In this document: in pieces, positions 24,013 to 32,173 of the stretch | Numbering within the stretch: position 1 is the stretch's first letter | Layout: each line of letters opens with the position of its first letter | Source: Chthonomonas sp. UBA2387 | Lineage (GTDB): Bacteria; Armatimonadota; Fimbriimonadia; Fimbriimonadales; Fimbriimonadaceae | Reading direction: 5' to 3' | Assembly: GCA_002343445.1 (NCBI GenBank) | Contig: DDSP01000051.1 | Span: 3,568 to 44,686 of the forward strand | Length of the DNA stretch: 41,119 nt | Program-made: the position numbers and the translations under genes | Notes under the pieces: generated by a model | Database searches by the model: none | What the model saw: the letters and a program-made list of their open reading frames with translations, nothing else | Told to the model about the DNA's origin: nothing

Positions 24013-24716
24013 CGAGGGCCTCCTTGCAGATCTCGATACGTGTGGGGCAGGTCCAGGCAAGCTTGCCAACCTGCTCTCCCTCCCGTTTCCGTTCGGCTCT
24101 TCGAGTGGCCAACGAACAGGCTTCCATCAGGCACGATGCGAAGACATGGGCCCTCCCGTGGGCCAGCGTGCTCGTGGGGGGCCGGAAACGCCTGGCTGGG
24201 ATCGAGGGGTGCATGGAAGATGCACACGATGATTCCCAGCTTCGGCAGCGACATCATCCTGCTCCAAAGGTCCGATGGCTCGTGCCCATCGAAACGGAAG
24301 TCGTACCCACGAAACCAGTAGCTTTGCTGAAATGTGGCCCTGGGATGGATGTCCGTCAGATCGTACACATTGTCGGTGTAAGTCCATTGGTTGTACTTGC
24401 TACTGGGCATAACGCGGCGGTCGGTTGCATCTTCCTGGCACCGGAACACCTCGGCGCCCTTCGCGTACGGGTAGAGGATGGGCGAGAAGGAGGGAGGACG
24501 CGTGTGGAGGTCGTCCCAATCCGCCCCGTAGAGTCGCAGTGCCGTGTCGAGTTGGTGCAGGTTCTGGATGCAGTGCGACTGCTTCGCCGCCGCATTTGCG
24601 CGCAGGACTGCGGGAAACGCTACGGACGCAATGACTGCCACCAGTGCTGCAACCACGAGCACTTCAAGGATGGTGAAAGCGCCTGACTTCTCCTTCTGTC
24701 CGCGATCTTGTGTCAT
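24009..24716 (-). CDS. Prepilin-type (DUF1559-like) protein, copy A
   Basis: Type IV pilin / type II secretion pseudopilin-like protein with the N-terminal helix AFTILEVLVVAALVAVIASVAFPAVLRA, followed by KQSHCIQNLHQLDTALRLYG, the layout of DUF1559-like proteins of Planctomycetes and relatives. The start is ATG 24716 (235 residues) because GGAG is 6-7 nt upstream; ATG 24758 has no such site. The processing site is unusual: the residue before Phe is Ala13, not Gly (SGA|FTILE), with the conserved Glu at +5. It is paralogous to the gene at 24828 and shares a nearly identical block with it. Its end overlaps the lipoprotein start. Confidence 0.85.
   Translation of the reverse strand: MTQDRGQKEKSGAFTILEVLVVAALVAVIASVAFPAVLRANAAAKQSHCIQNLHQLDTALRLYGADWDDLHTRPPSFSPILYPYAKGAEVFRCQEDATDRRVMPSSKYNQWTYTDNVYDLTDIHPRATFQQSYWFRGYDFRFDGHEPSDLWSRMMSLPKLGIIVCIFHAPLDPSQAFPAPHEHAGPREGPCLRIVPDGSLFVGHSKSRTETGGRAGWQACLDLPHTYRDLQGGPR
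24437..24593. repeat. 157-bp direct repeat, copy 1
   Basis: This block inside prepilin copy A matches 25253-25409 inside copy B, with 4 mismatches in 157 bases by my alignment. Identity drops sharply on both sides. The block encodes the KQSHCIQNLHQLD... to ...EVFRC segment. Confidence 0.92.
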
Positions 24717-24806
24717 CAAGAATCTCCAGGGCAATTGTTCATGGTTCGTGTTCTCCATTGAGTTGAAGGGCTCTGAGGGAGCTCTGTTCCATCGCGTAAG
24801 AACTAG

Positions 24807-24831
24807 ATGACGCCTGCTGGAAGAGCGTCAT
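24807..24831 (-). terminator. Hairpin at the end of prepilin copy B
   Basis: ATGACGC and GCGTCAT pair (7 bp, 11-nt loop) right at the stop codon of copy B, followed on the minus strand by CTAGTTCTT. It could be a weak terminator or partial attenuator before copy A. Confidence 0.4.
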
Positions 24832-25508
24832 GATCCCCCCATGCCGTGCATCTCTTTGGCGGTGTGCGGGGCGTTGAAGCAGGTGTGGTTGAACACGTTG
24901 GATCCTCGGTCGTTCCTGCTACGGGCCTGGGCGACGAGAAGGGCGCCGCTGGGGACGATGCGGAGGCACGGGCCGGTTCGCGGGCCCATGTGGTCGTTGT
25001 ACGGGTGCGTGCCGCCGCTTCGGTCGCGTTCGGCGTGGAACGGGCAGACGATGATGCCGAGCTTCTCCAACCGCATGGCGATGCGCCATTGCTCGTGGTC
25101 GGGCGGGAGGTGCTTCAGGCCATACCCTCGAAAGTAAGAGCTGACCTGGAAGGCCGCACGAGGTCCGGATTCGTCGGTGTCGTAGAGGTTGTCGGCGTAG
25201 GTGCCGGGTGCCGGCGCGTTGGCCGGACGCCGTCGGTCCGTGGCATCGGCGGGGCACCGGAACACCTCGGCGCTCTTCGCGTACGGGTAGAGGATGGGCG
25301 AGAAGGAGGGCGGACGCGTGTGGAGGTCGTCCCAATCCGCCCCGTAGAGTCGCAGGGCCGTGTCGAGTTGGTGCAGGTTCTGGATGCAGTGCGATTGCTT
25401 CGCCGCCGCTTTGGCGCGTAGGGCTGCAGGAAACGCAAGGGAGGCGATGAGGATCAAGATGGCCGCGACGACCAGCGCTTCGACCAGAGTGAAACCGCTA
25501 CGGGCCAT
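24828..25508 (-). CDS. Prepilin-type (DUF1559-like) protein, copy B
   Basis: A 226-residue paralogue of the 24009-24716 protein, upstream in the same orientation. The class III signal is canonical here: MARSG|FTLVEALVVAAILILIASLAF, with Gly5 at -1, Phe at +1 and Glu at +5. The following SHCIQNLHQLDTALRLYGADW segment is identical to copy A, while the C-terminal half is diverged. The C-terminal region has paired cysteine/histidine positions (CPFHAERD, CLRIVP, HTCFNAPH). AGAAGG precedes ATG 25508, and a good promoter lies about 90 bp upstream. No pilus assembly genes are in the window. Function beyond membrane-anchored pseudopilin is unknown. Confidence 0.9.
   Translation of the reverse strand: MARSGFTLVEALVVAAILILIASLAFPAALRAKAAAKQSHCIQNLHQLDTALRLYGADWDDLHTRPPSFSPILYPYAKSAEVFRCPADATDRRRPANAPAPGTYADNLYDTDESGPRAAFQVSSYFRGYGLKHLPPDHEQWRIAMRLEKLGIIVCPFHAERDRSGGTHPYNDHMGPRTGPCLRIVPSGALLVAQARSRNDRGSNVFNHTCFNAPHTAKEMHGMGGS
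25253..25409. repeat. 157-bp direct repeat, copy 2
   Basis: Partner of 24437-24593, at a constant offset of 816 bp, within prepilin copy B. Confidence 0.92.
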
Positions 25509-25600
25509 GCATCACCTTCTGCCGACCCTGCAAGCCCGTGTTTCTTGAAGTCCCAGTGTCCTCATCTCTGACGCATCCGCTCCAGATGCCTCTGCACACC

Positions 25601-25629
25601 ATCCTATCACACTTTTGCGGAAAGCGCAA
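25601..25629 (-). promoter_or_regulatory. Promoter of the prepilin-lipoprotein cluster
   Basis: Minus-strand TTGCGC (25629-25624), a 17-nt spacer and TAGGAT (25606-25601) predict a start near 25594 and a leader of about 86 nt. The leader contains a small GCATC/GATGC hairpin before the AGAAGG ribosome-binding site. Confidence 0.6.
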
Positions 25630-25695
25630 GAATGTTTCGCTCTGTTGGACCCAACCAATCTAGGCGGTGCGAGGTCCGCCGAATGCCGCCTCGGA

Positions 25696-25701
25696 TACAC
25701 T
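25696..25701 (+). promoter_or_regulatory. -10-like TACACT before the amidohydrolase
   Basis: TACACT is followed after exactly 7 nt by GTG 25709 with no Shine-Dalgarno site, a leaderless arrangement. Confidence 0.5.
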
Positions 25702-25708
25702 GCGCCTT

Positions 25709-27139
25709 GTGACCACCGCCCTGATCGCCCTCGTCGCCGCGTCGTCCATCCTGATCCAAGGGGGCACGATCGTGGATGGTTCGGGCGGGCCCGCCTTCGC
25801 CGCCGACCTGCGCATCGAGGGCGGGCGCATCGCCGCCCTCGGCGACTTGAAGCCTCTGCCCGGCGAGCGCGTGATCGCGGCCCAAGGGCTCGTCGTCGCA
25901 CCCGGATTCATTGACGCGCACTCCCACGCCGACGGCGGCTTGGAGCGCGACCTATGGGCCAAGAGCCAAATCTCGCAAGGCATCACCACGGCGGTGGTCG
26001 GGCAAGACGGCAGCCGTCCAGCCCCCGTCGGCAAGCACTTGGCGAACCTGAAACGACTTTCTCGCGGCCCGAAGTTCGCCGCGTTCAGCGGTCACGGAGG
26101 CTTGCGCCGCGAAGTCATGGGCGACGACTTCAAGCGCCGCGCGACCGCAGAAGAAGTCCGCAAGATGTCCAAGCTTCTGGATCAAGACATACGCGAGGGA
26201 GCCCTTGGCCTTTCCACCGGATTGGAATACGACCCTGGACACTACGCCGACACCGAGGAGATCGTCGCACTCGCCAGGGTAGCGGCCAAGCACGGGGGCA
26301 TGTACATCAGCCACGTGCGCGACGAAGGCAATGGCGCGATGGAGTCGTTCCGCGAGGTGATCGAGATCGGCAGGCGCGCCGGATTGCCCGCCCAAATCTC
26401 GCACATCAAGTTGGGTACCGCGCCCGTTTGGGGCCAGGCCGAGCGGGTCCTCACCTTGATTCAGGGCTCCCGCAACGATGGGTTGGACATTACGGCAGAC
26501 GTGTACCCCTACCTCTACTGGCAGTCCACGATCACAGCGCTCAGCGTCAGCCGAGAATGGGACAGCGTGGACACGTGGCGGCGCGCTTTGGACGAGGTCG
26601 GCGGACCCGCCCAAGTGCTGCTCACGCGCTACACCCACGAACCTTCTTGGGTGGGCAAGACGCTCGCCCAGATCGCCGAAGCGACGGGCTACCCCGCGCC
26701 GGAACTCATCCGGCAGATCGTCGCCAAGGTGCACGGCCCCGGCGGTTCGGGGTCTGAGAGCGTGGTCGTGACCGCCATGACCGAGGCCGACCTGATCGCG
26801 TTCATGAAGCACCCGCAAGTGATGTTCTGCAGCGACGGCAGCATCGCGGGTTCGCACCCCAGGGGGGCCGGTTCGTTCCCGCGCATCCTGGGCCGCTACG
26901 TGCGCGAACTCGGCGTGCTGACGCTCGAAGAAGCCGTCCGCAAGATGACGTCCTTCCCGGCCCAGCGGTTCAAGCTCAAAGATCGCGGCCTGCTCAAGCC
27001 GGGACTGCGCGCCGACGTCGTGGTGTTCGACCCCAAGACCATCGCCGACCGGGCGACCACCTCGGACCCCACGGCCCTCTCGGTGGGCATGGAGTGGGTG
27101 TTTGTGGACGGCTTCGACGTCTGGGGCCCTAAGGGCTGA
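25709..27139 (+). CDS. Exported N-acyl-D-amino-acid deacylase (D-aminoacylase family)
   Basis: Metal-dependent amidohydrolase-superfamily enzyme removing acyl groups from N-acyl-D-amino acids. From GTG 25709 it has 476 residues with a short hydrophobic N-terminus (TTALIALVAASS), so export is likely. Landmarks are the small beta-domain ILIQGGTIVDGSGGPA, the metal site GFIDAHSHADGG (H71, H73), SHVRDEG and QISHIKLG, the aspartate motif MFCSDGSIAGSHPRG, and the C-terminal DRGLLKPGLRADVVVFD. In-frame ATG 25667 is possible but would spoil the exported N-terminus. The deduced D-amino acid product would suit the flavoprotein operon at 3.4-5.9 kb, though this link is speculative. The gene end overlaps the convergent hydrolase gene by 11 bp. 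Confidence 0.92.
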   Translation: MTTALIALVAASSILIQGGTIVDGSGGPAFAADLRIEGGRIAALGDLKPLPGERVIAAQGLVVAPGFIDAHSHADGGLERDLWAKSQISQGITTAVVGQDGSRPAPVGKHLANLKRLSRGPKFAAFSGHGGLRREVMGDDFKRRATAEEVRKMSKLLDQDIREGALGLSTGLEYDPGHYADTEEIVALARVAAKHGGMYISHVRDEGNGAMESFREVIEIGRRAGLPAQISHIKLGTAPVWGQAERVLTLIQGSRNDGLDITADVYPYLYWQSTITALSVSREWDSVDTWRRALDEVGGPAQVLLTRYTHEPSWVGKTLAQIAEATGYPAPELIRQIVAKVHGPGGSGSESVVVTAMTEADLIAFMKHPQVMFCSDGSIAGSHPRGAGSFPRILGRYVRELGVLTLEEAVRKMTSFPAQRFKLKDRGLLKPGLRADVVVFDPKTIADRATTSDPTALSVGMEWVFVDGFDVWGPKG

Positions 27140-28805
27140 CCGTCGGGCGCTCGGCGTAGGAGGTGAGCTTGAGCGGCCCGTCCGAGGCCAGGGCCTTGCC
27201 GTGTTCGGGGTGGCGCAGCGTCTCGCCCAAGTCGGCCTCGGTTCCGTTGATCCAACACCGCCGCGAGACCAGCCGGATGCCGTGGCTGTAGTCCACATAC
27301 CAATCCACATGGCCGACGTACACTGGCTGGATCGGCTTGCCGTCGGGGTAGTGCCACCCGTAGATGCCCACGCGCCCCGGGCGTTCGAGCAGCCGGTTGG
27401 TGAGCACCACGTCCTTCTTGTGCCCGGCCACGAGCCACCCCAACGGGGCACGGGCGCGCTGTTCCTCGATGATCGCGTGGTGCTGCTCGAACGTGGAGGT
27501 GGCCTCTCGCAGCAGGGTGAGCGGCCACGGGTTGAGCGCGACGTCGGCTTGGGCGTGGACGGCGTCCGAAATGCGGTCCGTGATGAGCAGGCATCCCGTG
27601 CGGTCGGCGACGGTCTGGGCGGCCATCGGGGTCATGGGCATGCGCACGAAGTCGGCGTTCGAGCCCACCGAGAGCACGTCCGGCTGCACCAGGACCACAA
27701 TGGCGTCGGTCCCCGACGATAGCCGCACCGGCACCAGCGTCGAGAGGAACGGCGGCACGTCGCCCGCCATGATGCGCCCCAGGGTGGCCGCTTCTCGTTC
27801 GTCGCGCACCAGGTGTCGCATGCCCCGCAGCCACTCGCTCGCGCCGGGGAGCGCCGGGTCGCGGGCGACCAGACCCTTCCACGCCATCGCGGTCGTCGGC
27901 GGCGCGATCCAGGGGCGGTAGAGGCGCGTTTCTCGCAAGGGAAGCCGCCGGTCGAAGAGCCAGATCAGGGCGTTCATCTCGCCGACCAGCCGCGTGTGGA
28001 GGATTTGGTTCTGGGGGTTGCGGTGGATGCGGAAGTCGGTCTGCCCTGCGGCAAAGGTCTCCCACAGTTCGGAGGTCTCAGCCTTGTCGCGCAAGCCGAA
28101 CGCCTCGACCATGCGGTGTGTGGCCCGATAAGTGCCTCCCGTCGGCGAGACCACGGGCTTGCCGTCGAGCGTGATGTTGCGGTCGTCGTAGGCGAGGACG
28201 CTGAGCTCGCGCCTCTTGTCGCCCTTGAGCCATGCATTGAGCTTGGCCGTGTGCTTGTCGGCGTCGAACGAGTAGTTTGCGTCGAGCCATGCGATGCGGC
28301 GGACGCGCTTGTCGAGGGCCGGTGCTCCTTCGATGACGGCCCAGAGAAACGCCCCGCCGCCGCTGTGGCACGTCAGGATGATCTCTTTCTCCTTGCCGGG
28401 CAGCATGGCCAGCCACGTGTTGAGCAGCCGGTTGGCGACCTCGCCAGCCTCTGGTTTGTTGGCGCGCCAGGCGGGCCAGCTCAGACCCTTGGCTTCGGCG
28501 ACCACAAGGCACAGATTGGGCTGGCCCATGCGCTCGCGGACGAATCGGCTCTGGGCGGCGATGTGCTGGATGTCGAGGCGCCAATCGCCGTTCTTGTCGA
28601 GGGCGCTGCCCAAGGTCTGCTCGATGGTGTTGCCGTTGGGCGTCGCGAAGACCACCACCTGGATGGGCTTGGCGGCATCGAGGCGCTTGGGCGCGAGGAT
28701 GACGGCGCGGGTGTCCGCTTCCTCGACGGTCGCACGGACCTCGTCGAAGGGATGGTGCGGCTCGAAGCCTGGGATCATGGCGGCGAGGAGCAACAACGGC
28801 GTCAC
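27129..28805 (-). CDS. Secreted alpha/beta-hydrolase-like protein of unknown function
   Basis: A 558-residue protein beginning at GTG 28805 with a short hydrophobic leader (TPLLLLAAMIPGF). The N-terminal half looks like an alpha/beta hydrolase: the strand IQVVVFATPNG, then a nucleophile-elbow-like IILTCHSGGGAFLW with Ser148, and RRIAWLDANYSFD where the acid might lie. The C-terminal half has the distinctive GWHYPDGKPIQPVYVGHVDWYVDYSHGIRLV segment, which I cannot assign to a named family. Last gene of the five-gene operon, 9 bp after the CAAX protease, yet it has its own TAATCT -10-like box. Enzymatic activity is plausible but unproven. Confidence 0.8.
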   Translation of the reverse strand: MTPLLLLAAMIPGFEPHHPFDEVRATVEEADTRAVILAPKRLDAAKPIQVVVFATPNGNTIEQTLGSALDKNGDWRLDIQHIAAQSRFVRERMGQPNLCLVVAEAKGLSWPAWRANKPEAGEVANRLLNTWLAMLPGKEKEIILTCHSGGGAFLWAVIEGAPALDKRVRRIAWLDANYSFDADKHTAKLNAWLKGDKRRELSVLAYDDRNITLDGKPVVSPTGGTYRATHRMVEAFGLRDKAETSELWETFAAGQTDFRIHRNPQNQILHTRLVGEMNALIWLFDRRLPLRETRLYRPWIAPPTTAMAWKGLVARDPALPGASEWLRGMRHLVRDEREAATLGRIMAGDVPPFLSTLVPVRLSSGTDAIVVLVQPDVLSVGSNADFVRMPMTPMAAQTVADRTGCLLITDRISDAVHAQADVALNPWPLTLLREATSTFEQHHAIIEEQRARAPLGWLVAGHKKDVVLTNRLLERPGRVGIYGWHYPDGKPIQPVYVGHVDWYVDYSHGIRLVSRRCWINGTEADLGETLRHPEHGKALASDGPLKLTSYAERPTVSP

Positions 28806-28811
28806 CCGACT

Positions 28812-28817
28812 AGATTA
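28812..28817 (-). promoter_or_regulatory. -10-like TAATCT before the hydrolase-like gene
   Basis: Minus-strand TAATCT overlaps the stop codon of the CAAX protease gene and ends 6 nt before GTG 28805, giving a possible internal leaderless promoter in the operon. Confidence 0.45.
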
Positions 28818-30179
28818 GCCCGTCAGCAACAGATTCAGGATGAGAATGCCCGCGTTGTGCGTGGCGTGCATGACGATGGCGGGCACCAGCGAGCGCCGGA
28901 CGGCACACAGCCACGCCATCACCGAACCGAGCAACATGAGGGGCAGCCACCCTCCGACGCCTTGCGGATGGATGGCTGCGAAGAGCAGCCCCGAGAGGGC
29001 GATGCCCAGCGGGACGCTTCGCAGGACGCGCGACAGGGCGGGGAAGATCGCACCTCGGAACAGCACCTCTTCGAAGAACGGTGCGAGCAAGGCGGCTTGG
29101 GCAAACAGCAGCGCGATCCGCCACGGGGCGCCGCCCCCGGCCAGTTCGCTGGAGATCGGGTGCGTCGGCTCGGGGAGCCACTGGAAAAGAAACTGGCTGA
29201 TCGAGGAGACGACCAGCAGCAGCGGCAGGTTGGCGAAGGCTGCGCCGACCCCCCAAGCCACATCTGCCAGGGGTCGCTCGGACCGCAGGCCCAAGTCGGC
29301 CAACGTCCACGACCGGCCAGCGATCTTCAGCCGCAGCGCAAAGAACACTCCGGCGATCAAAACCACGGCCGTCAGGACGACCGTCGCGTCGCGTTGGTAC
29401 GGTCCAAAGGCTTGGGCGAGTCCCATCGCGGCCAGCCCGCCGAACAAGAAGACCGCAAACATGATCGCGGCGCGTATGGCCAGTCCATCGGCGTCGGTCC
29501 GCGTGATGGGGCCGCAAGGCAATCCCAAGTGCTGGCCGGGTCGCATCCCGCGCATCGCCCGCCACACCAGCAGACCGATCCATCCTGCGGCGGAGCCGAT
29601 CAGGGCGACCCCTACGAAAAGGACCATCCCGGTCTTGGACTCAGACGAGTAGCCGGGACGGGGACTCTTGAGGCCGGCTTTGCCGAGGGTGGCCGCTCGG
29701 CCCAGGCGAAGCGCGTAAGCGTGGCCCGCCATGGCGTCGGCCAACGTTTGGGCTTCCTCGGCGGTGAGGGTTTCGGTTTCGGCGGCGGTGGCCAGAGCTT
29801 GGAAGGCCTGGTCTCTCGAATCGCGGAGCAACTTGATCGCCTCGGCGCGAGGCTTGCTCTCGGCTTCGAGGCGCAGGGCTACTTCCAGGGCGGCTTGCTC
29901 GGGGTCGGGGTCCAGCTTGGCGATCGCGTCCGCGTAGCCGATCAGGGATTCGCGGTAGTTGGCGACGGCGGGTTCAGCCGTCTCTCGCTCCCCGGAGACT
30001 TCGGTGAGCACGGCCTGCATGCTCACGGTGACTCTGGCCCGTTGGGCGATCGAGCCGAACCGGTCGGACGGATCCTGATCGAGCGAGGCCGACAGCTGCG
30101 AGAAGATCACGTACGCCAGCATCACGCCAAGGGCGATCCAACCGAGCGGGTTGCGTTCGGGCGAGGGGCTGACGGTCAT
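28815..30179 (-). CDS. CPBP-family (CAAX/Abi) intramembrane protease with long N-terminal extension
   Basis: Membrane glutamic protease of the Rce1/CAAX family. The C-terminal membrane region (about 235-452) holds the three catalytic motifs: FFEEVLFRG (E370, E371, R375), FAAIH (F400, H404) and HATHN (H438, N442). It is unusual in having about 180 extra N-terminal residues: one membrane helix (about 12-30), then a charged, Ala/Glu/Arg-rich helical segment (40-165), then a second helix. ATG 30179 overlaps the preceding gene's stop as ATGA, so the two are translationally coupled. The substrate is unknown; the upstream membrane protein is a candidate partner. Total 454 residues. Confidence 0.92.
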   Translation of the reverse strand: MTVSPSPERNPLGWIALGVMLAYVIFSQLSASLDQDPSDRFGSIAQRARVTVSMQAVLTEVSGERETAEPAVANYRESLIGYADAIAKLDPDPEQAALEVALRLEAESKPRAEAIKLLRDSRDQAFQALATAAETETLTAEEAQTLADAMAGHAYALRLGRAATLGKAGLKSPRPGYSSESKTGMVLFVGVALIGSAAGWIGLLVWRAMRGMRPGQHLGLPCGPITRTDADGLAIRAAIMFAVFLFGGLAAMGLAQAFGPYQRDATVVLTAVVLIAGVFFALRLKIAGRSWTLADLGLRSERPLADVAWGVGAAFANLPLLLVVSSISQFLFQWLPEPTHPISSELAGGGAPWRIALLFAQAALLAPFFEEVLFRGAIFPALSRVLRSVPLGIALSGLLFAAIHPQGVGGWLPLMLLGSVMAWLCAVRRSLVPAIVMHATHNAGILILNLLLTG

Positions 30180-32131
30180 TGGAGGCCGAGCGACCGGTCG
30201 TTGAAGCTGATGGTGTAGGTGCTTTGGTTCGTGACCAGCGCCACGGTCACCCAGATCAGTTCCGCGCCGTACTCTCCGAGCAAGATACCCAGTGCGACGC
30301 TCCTGAGCTTGTTCGTCCCGCGCAGGCCGTAGTAGCGTTGGACGAAGTTCTTGGCCAGCAGGGCGAGCACCAAGCCGAACCAGTAGTAGTCCACGCCGTA
30401 GTTCAGGCTCAAGACGTAACCCGCCGGGTGCAGGGGAAACCCGGGGAATCGGAACCGGACGGTGTCCATGATCAGCACGGCGGCAAAGCCGACGAGCGTC
30501 ATCGTGATGCCGACCACGTCCGGCCCCGTCCGGTTGTTGACCAGGTTGCGGACGTAGACCTCGGAGTCGGCCCAGTACTGGGGGTTGCCCGTTCGGTAGG
30601 CGAGCACGTGGTAGAAGAACGATCCGGCCAGGAACCCGACGACGGTGGCGATGGCGATCATCCAGAAGACGGGCCGTTGCGAGACGCGCTCCATCTGCCC
30701 CATCTTCATGGTCTCGAGTTGGTAGGGCATCACGTGGGTGCGGTGGATGCGGTTGAACCAGATGAACACGGCCCCCAGATAGCTCGCCTGCTTGTCCGTG
30801 ATGCTTTGGGTGCCCAGGAATCGCGTCATTACGGAGTTCGGTCCGAAGAAGGCGAACTCGTGCGTGGGTGGCCCGACTTGCGCCCGCATCCTCGTGAGCA
30901 CGACGCTGAACACGAGGAAAATGGCGATGTACACGCTCATGTAGCCGACCGAGAGGTCGCCCAGCGTGCCGATCCAGACCAAACCCGCAAAGCAGACCAC
31001 GAACCCGATGAACGCCCATCGGTGCGAGATGCCGCCATCCTCTTCGGGCCGACCGGAGCGGATCGCGGACCAGACCTCCTTCAGGTAGTTGCGCGAGACC
31101 CATACCGCGCCGACGAACATGGCGAACACGCCGCCCCACGTCTGCTCGTCGAAGTACGGCGGTCCGGGCGCGATGGCCGTCCCCGAGAACATGCCCTGCG
31201 GAATGCCTTGGCTGGCCATCGTGACGTGCAACGCCTTCCGCAGGAAGTAGAACACCACAAGGCTGAACAGAAGGTCGCTCGGCATGAACAACCCGATGGC
31301 CGCCATGAACGGGTAGAGGGTGAGGGGCAGGGTCCCCAACTGGTTGAACGGCGGCTCCCCGAAGAACGTCTGGATGTCCACGTACTCCTTCACCGGGATC
31401 GCGGGCAGGTTGGGATAGAGGTAGTTCAGCCCGTTCAGCATGTCGATCGCGAACATGATCGAGAACGCGACCCACATGTGGCGGCTGCGGAACATCGCGC
31501 CCGCACCGCCGTCTTCCGACATCGCCACAGGCAATTGGATCAGCGGGAACGCCAGCCGCTCGCGGCGGCACCAGGCCTCGCGCATCAGGCAGTTCAGGTA
31601 GAGAAGCGCCCCCGCCAAGAACAGAAAGAAACCGAGCCAGCCGAGATAGCGCGGCAGGTAGAGAGGCAGCTTCGACCAGACGTAGCCCATCCCGTGGCCG
31701 CCGCCCAGCAGGTCCACGACCTGGCTCCGGTCCTTGACGATGAGCCAGTCGGGCAGGTACGCGATGAAGTAGTCGCGGATGGTCGCGTTGTTGTCGCTGT
31801 AGAGCGCGTACGAGTGGATGACCGCCCAGGAGATCTTCAGCCATTCGGCGGCGACGGCGCTTCCCGTAGAGACCAGGCCGAAGATCACGACCATGTCGGT
31901 CTGGTTCAGCGCCGCCTTGGGGAGCCACCGCCGGAGCGGCCAGTTGGCCAGCACCAGCAGGATTTGGACCGCTACTGCGCTGGCCAGAAGCGAGAACATC
32001 GCCGACACGGGCTGGTTCGCGCAGAAGTAGGCGGCGGGGAAGATGAGCAGCGTGCCCAAAACGAGGGCGCGAGCCCGCACCGGGCGAAACCGTTCCTGCT
32101 CAAGAGGTTCGGTTGCCGGCGTCGCCTGCAT
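30176..32131 (-). CDS. DUF6785/OPT-like polytopic membrane protein
   Basis: A 651-residue integral membrane protein with a dozen or more hydrophobic helices, a cytoplasmic N-terminus and several aromatic-rich loops (NNATIRDYFIAYLPDW, GPPYFDEQTWGG, RIHRTHVMPYQLETMKMGQ). The overall pattern matches the DUF6785/DUF6784 group, distantly OPT-transporter-like, common in Planctomycetes and Armatimonadota. Transport is likely; the substrate is not known. The start ATG 32131 follows argH by 42 bp. The end overlaps the CAAX protease gene by 4 bp. Being in an operon with a substrate-binding lipoprotein and argininosuccinate lyase could hint at nitrogen-compound or nucleoside uptake, but this is inference. 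Confidence 0.82.
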   Translation of the reverse strand: MQATPATEPLEQERFRPVRARALVLGTLLIFPAAYFCANQPVSAMFSLLASAVAVQILLVLANWPLRRWLPKAALNQTDMVVIFGLVSTGSAVAAEWLKISWAVIHSYALYSDNNATIRDYFIAYLPDWLIVKDRSQVVDLLGGGHGMGYVWSKLPLYLPRYLGWLGFFLFLAGALLYLNCLMREAWCRRERLAFPLIQLPVAMSEDGGAGAMFRSRHMWVAFSIMFAIDMLNGLNYLYPNLPAIPVKEYVDIQTFFGEPPFNQLGTLPLTLYPFMAAIGLFMPSDLLFSLVVFYFLRKALHVTMASQGIPQGMFSGTAIAPGPPYFDEQTWGGVFAMFVGAVWVSRNYLKEVWSAIRSGRPEEDGGISHRWAFIGFVVCFAGLVWIGTLGDLSVGYMSVYIAIFLVFSVVLTRMRAQVGPPTHEFAFFGPNSVMTRFLGTQSITDKQASYLGAVFIWFNRIHRTHVMPYQLETMKMGQMERVSQRPVFWMIAIATVVGFLAGSFFYHVLAYRTGNPQYWADSEVYVRNLVNNRTGPDVVGITMTLVGFAAVLIMDTVRFRFPGFPLHPAGYVLSLNYGVDYYWFGLVLALLAKNFVQRYYGLRGTNKLRSVALGILLGEYGAELIWVTVALVTNQSTYTISFNDRSLGLQ

Positions 32132-32173
32132 GGGTCAACGGTTCGGCAACGGGCGCGGCTTCTCCTGCTCCGT

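Noticed and set aside
24009..25508. Repeat pair considered as an insertion element or CRISPR-like array
   Set aside because: The repeated block is in-frame coding sequence within two paralogous genes, without inverted ends, target-site duplications, transposase or regular spacers.
27813..30218. Open frame of 801 codons on the plus strand
   Set aside because: Antisense to the hydrolase and CAAX protease genes, both of which have clear motifs; this frame has none.
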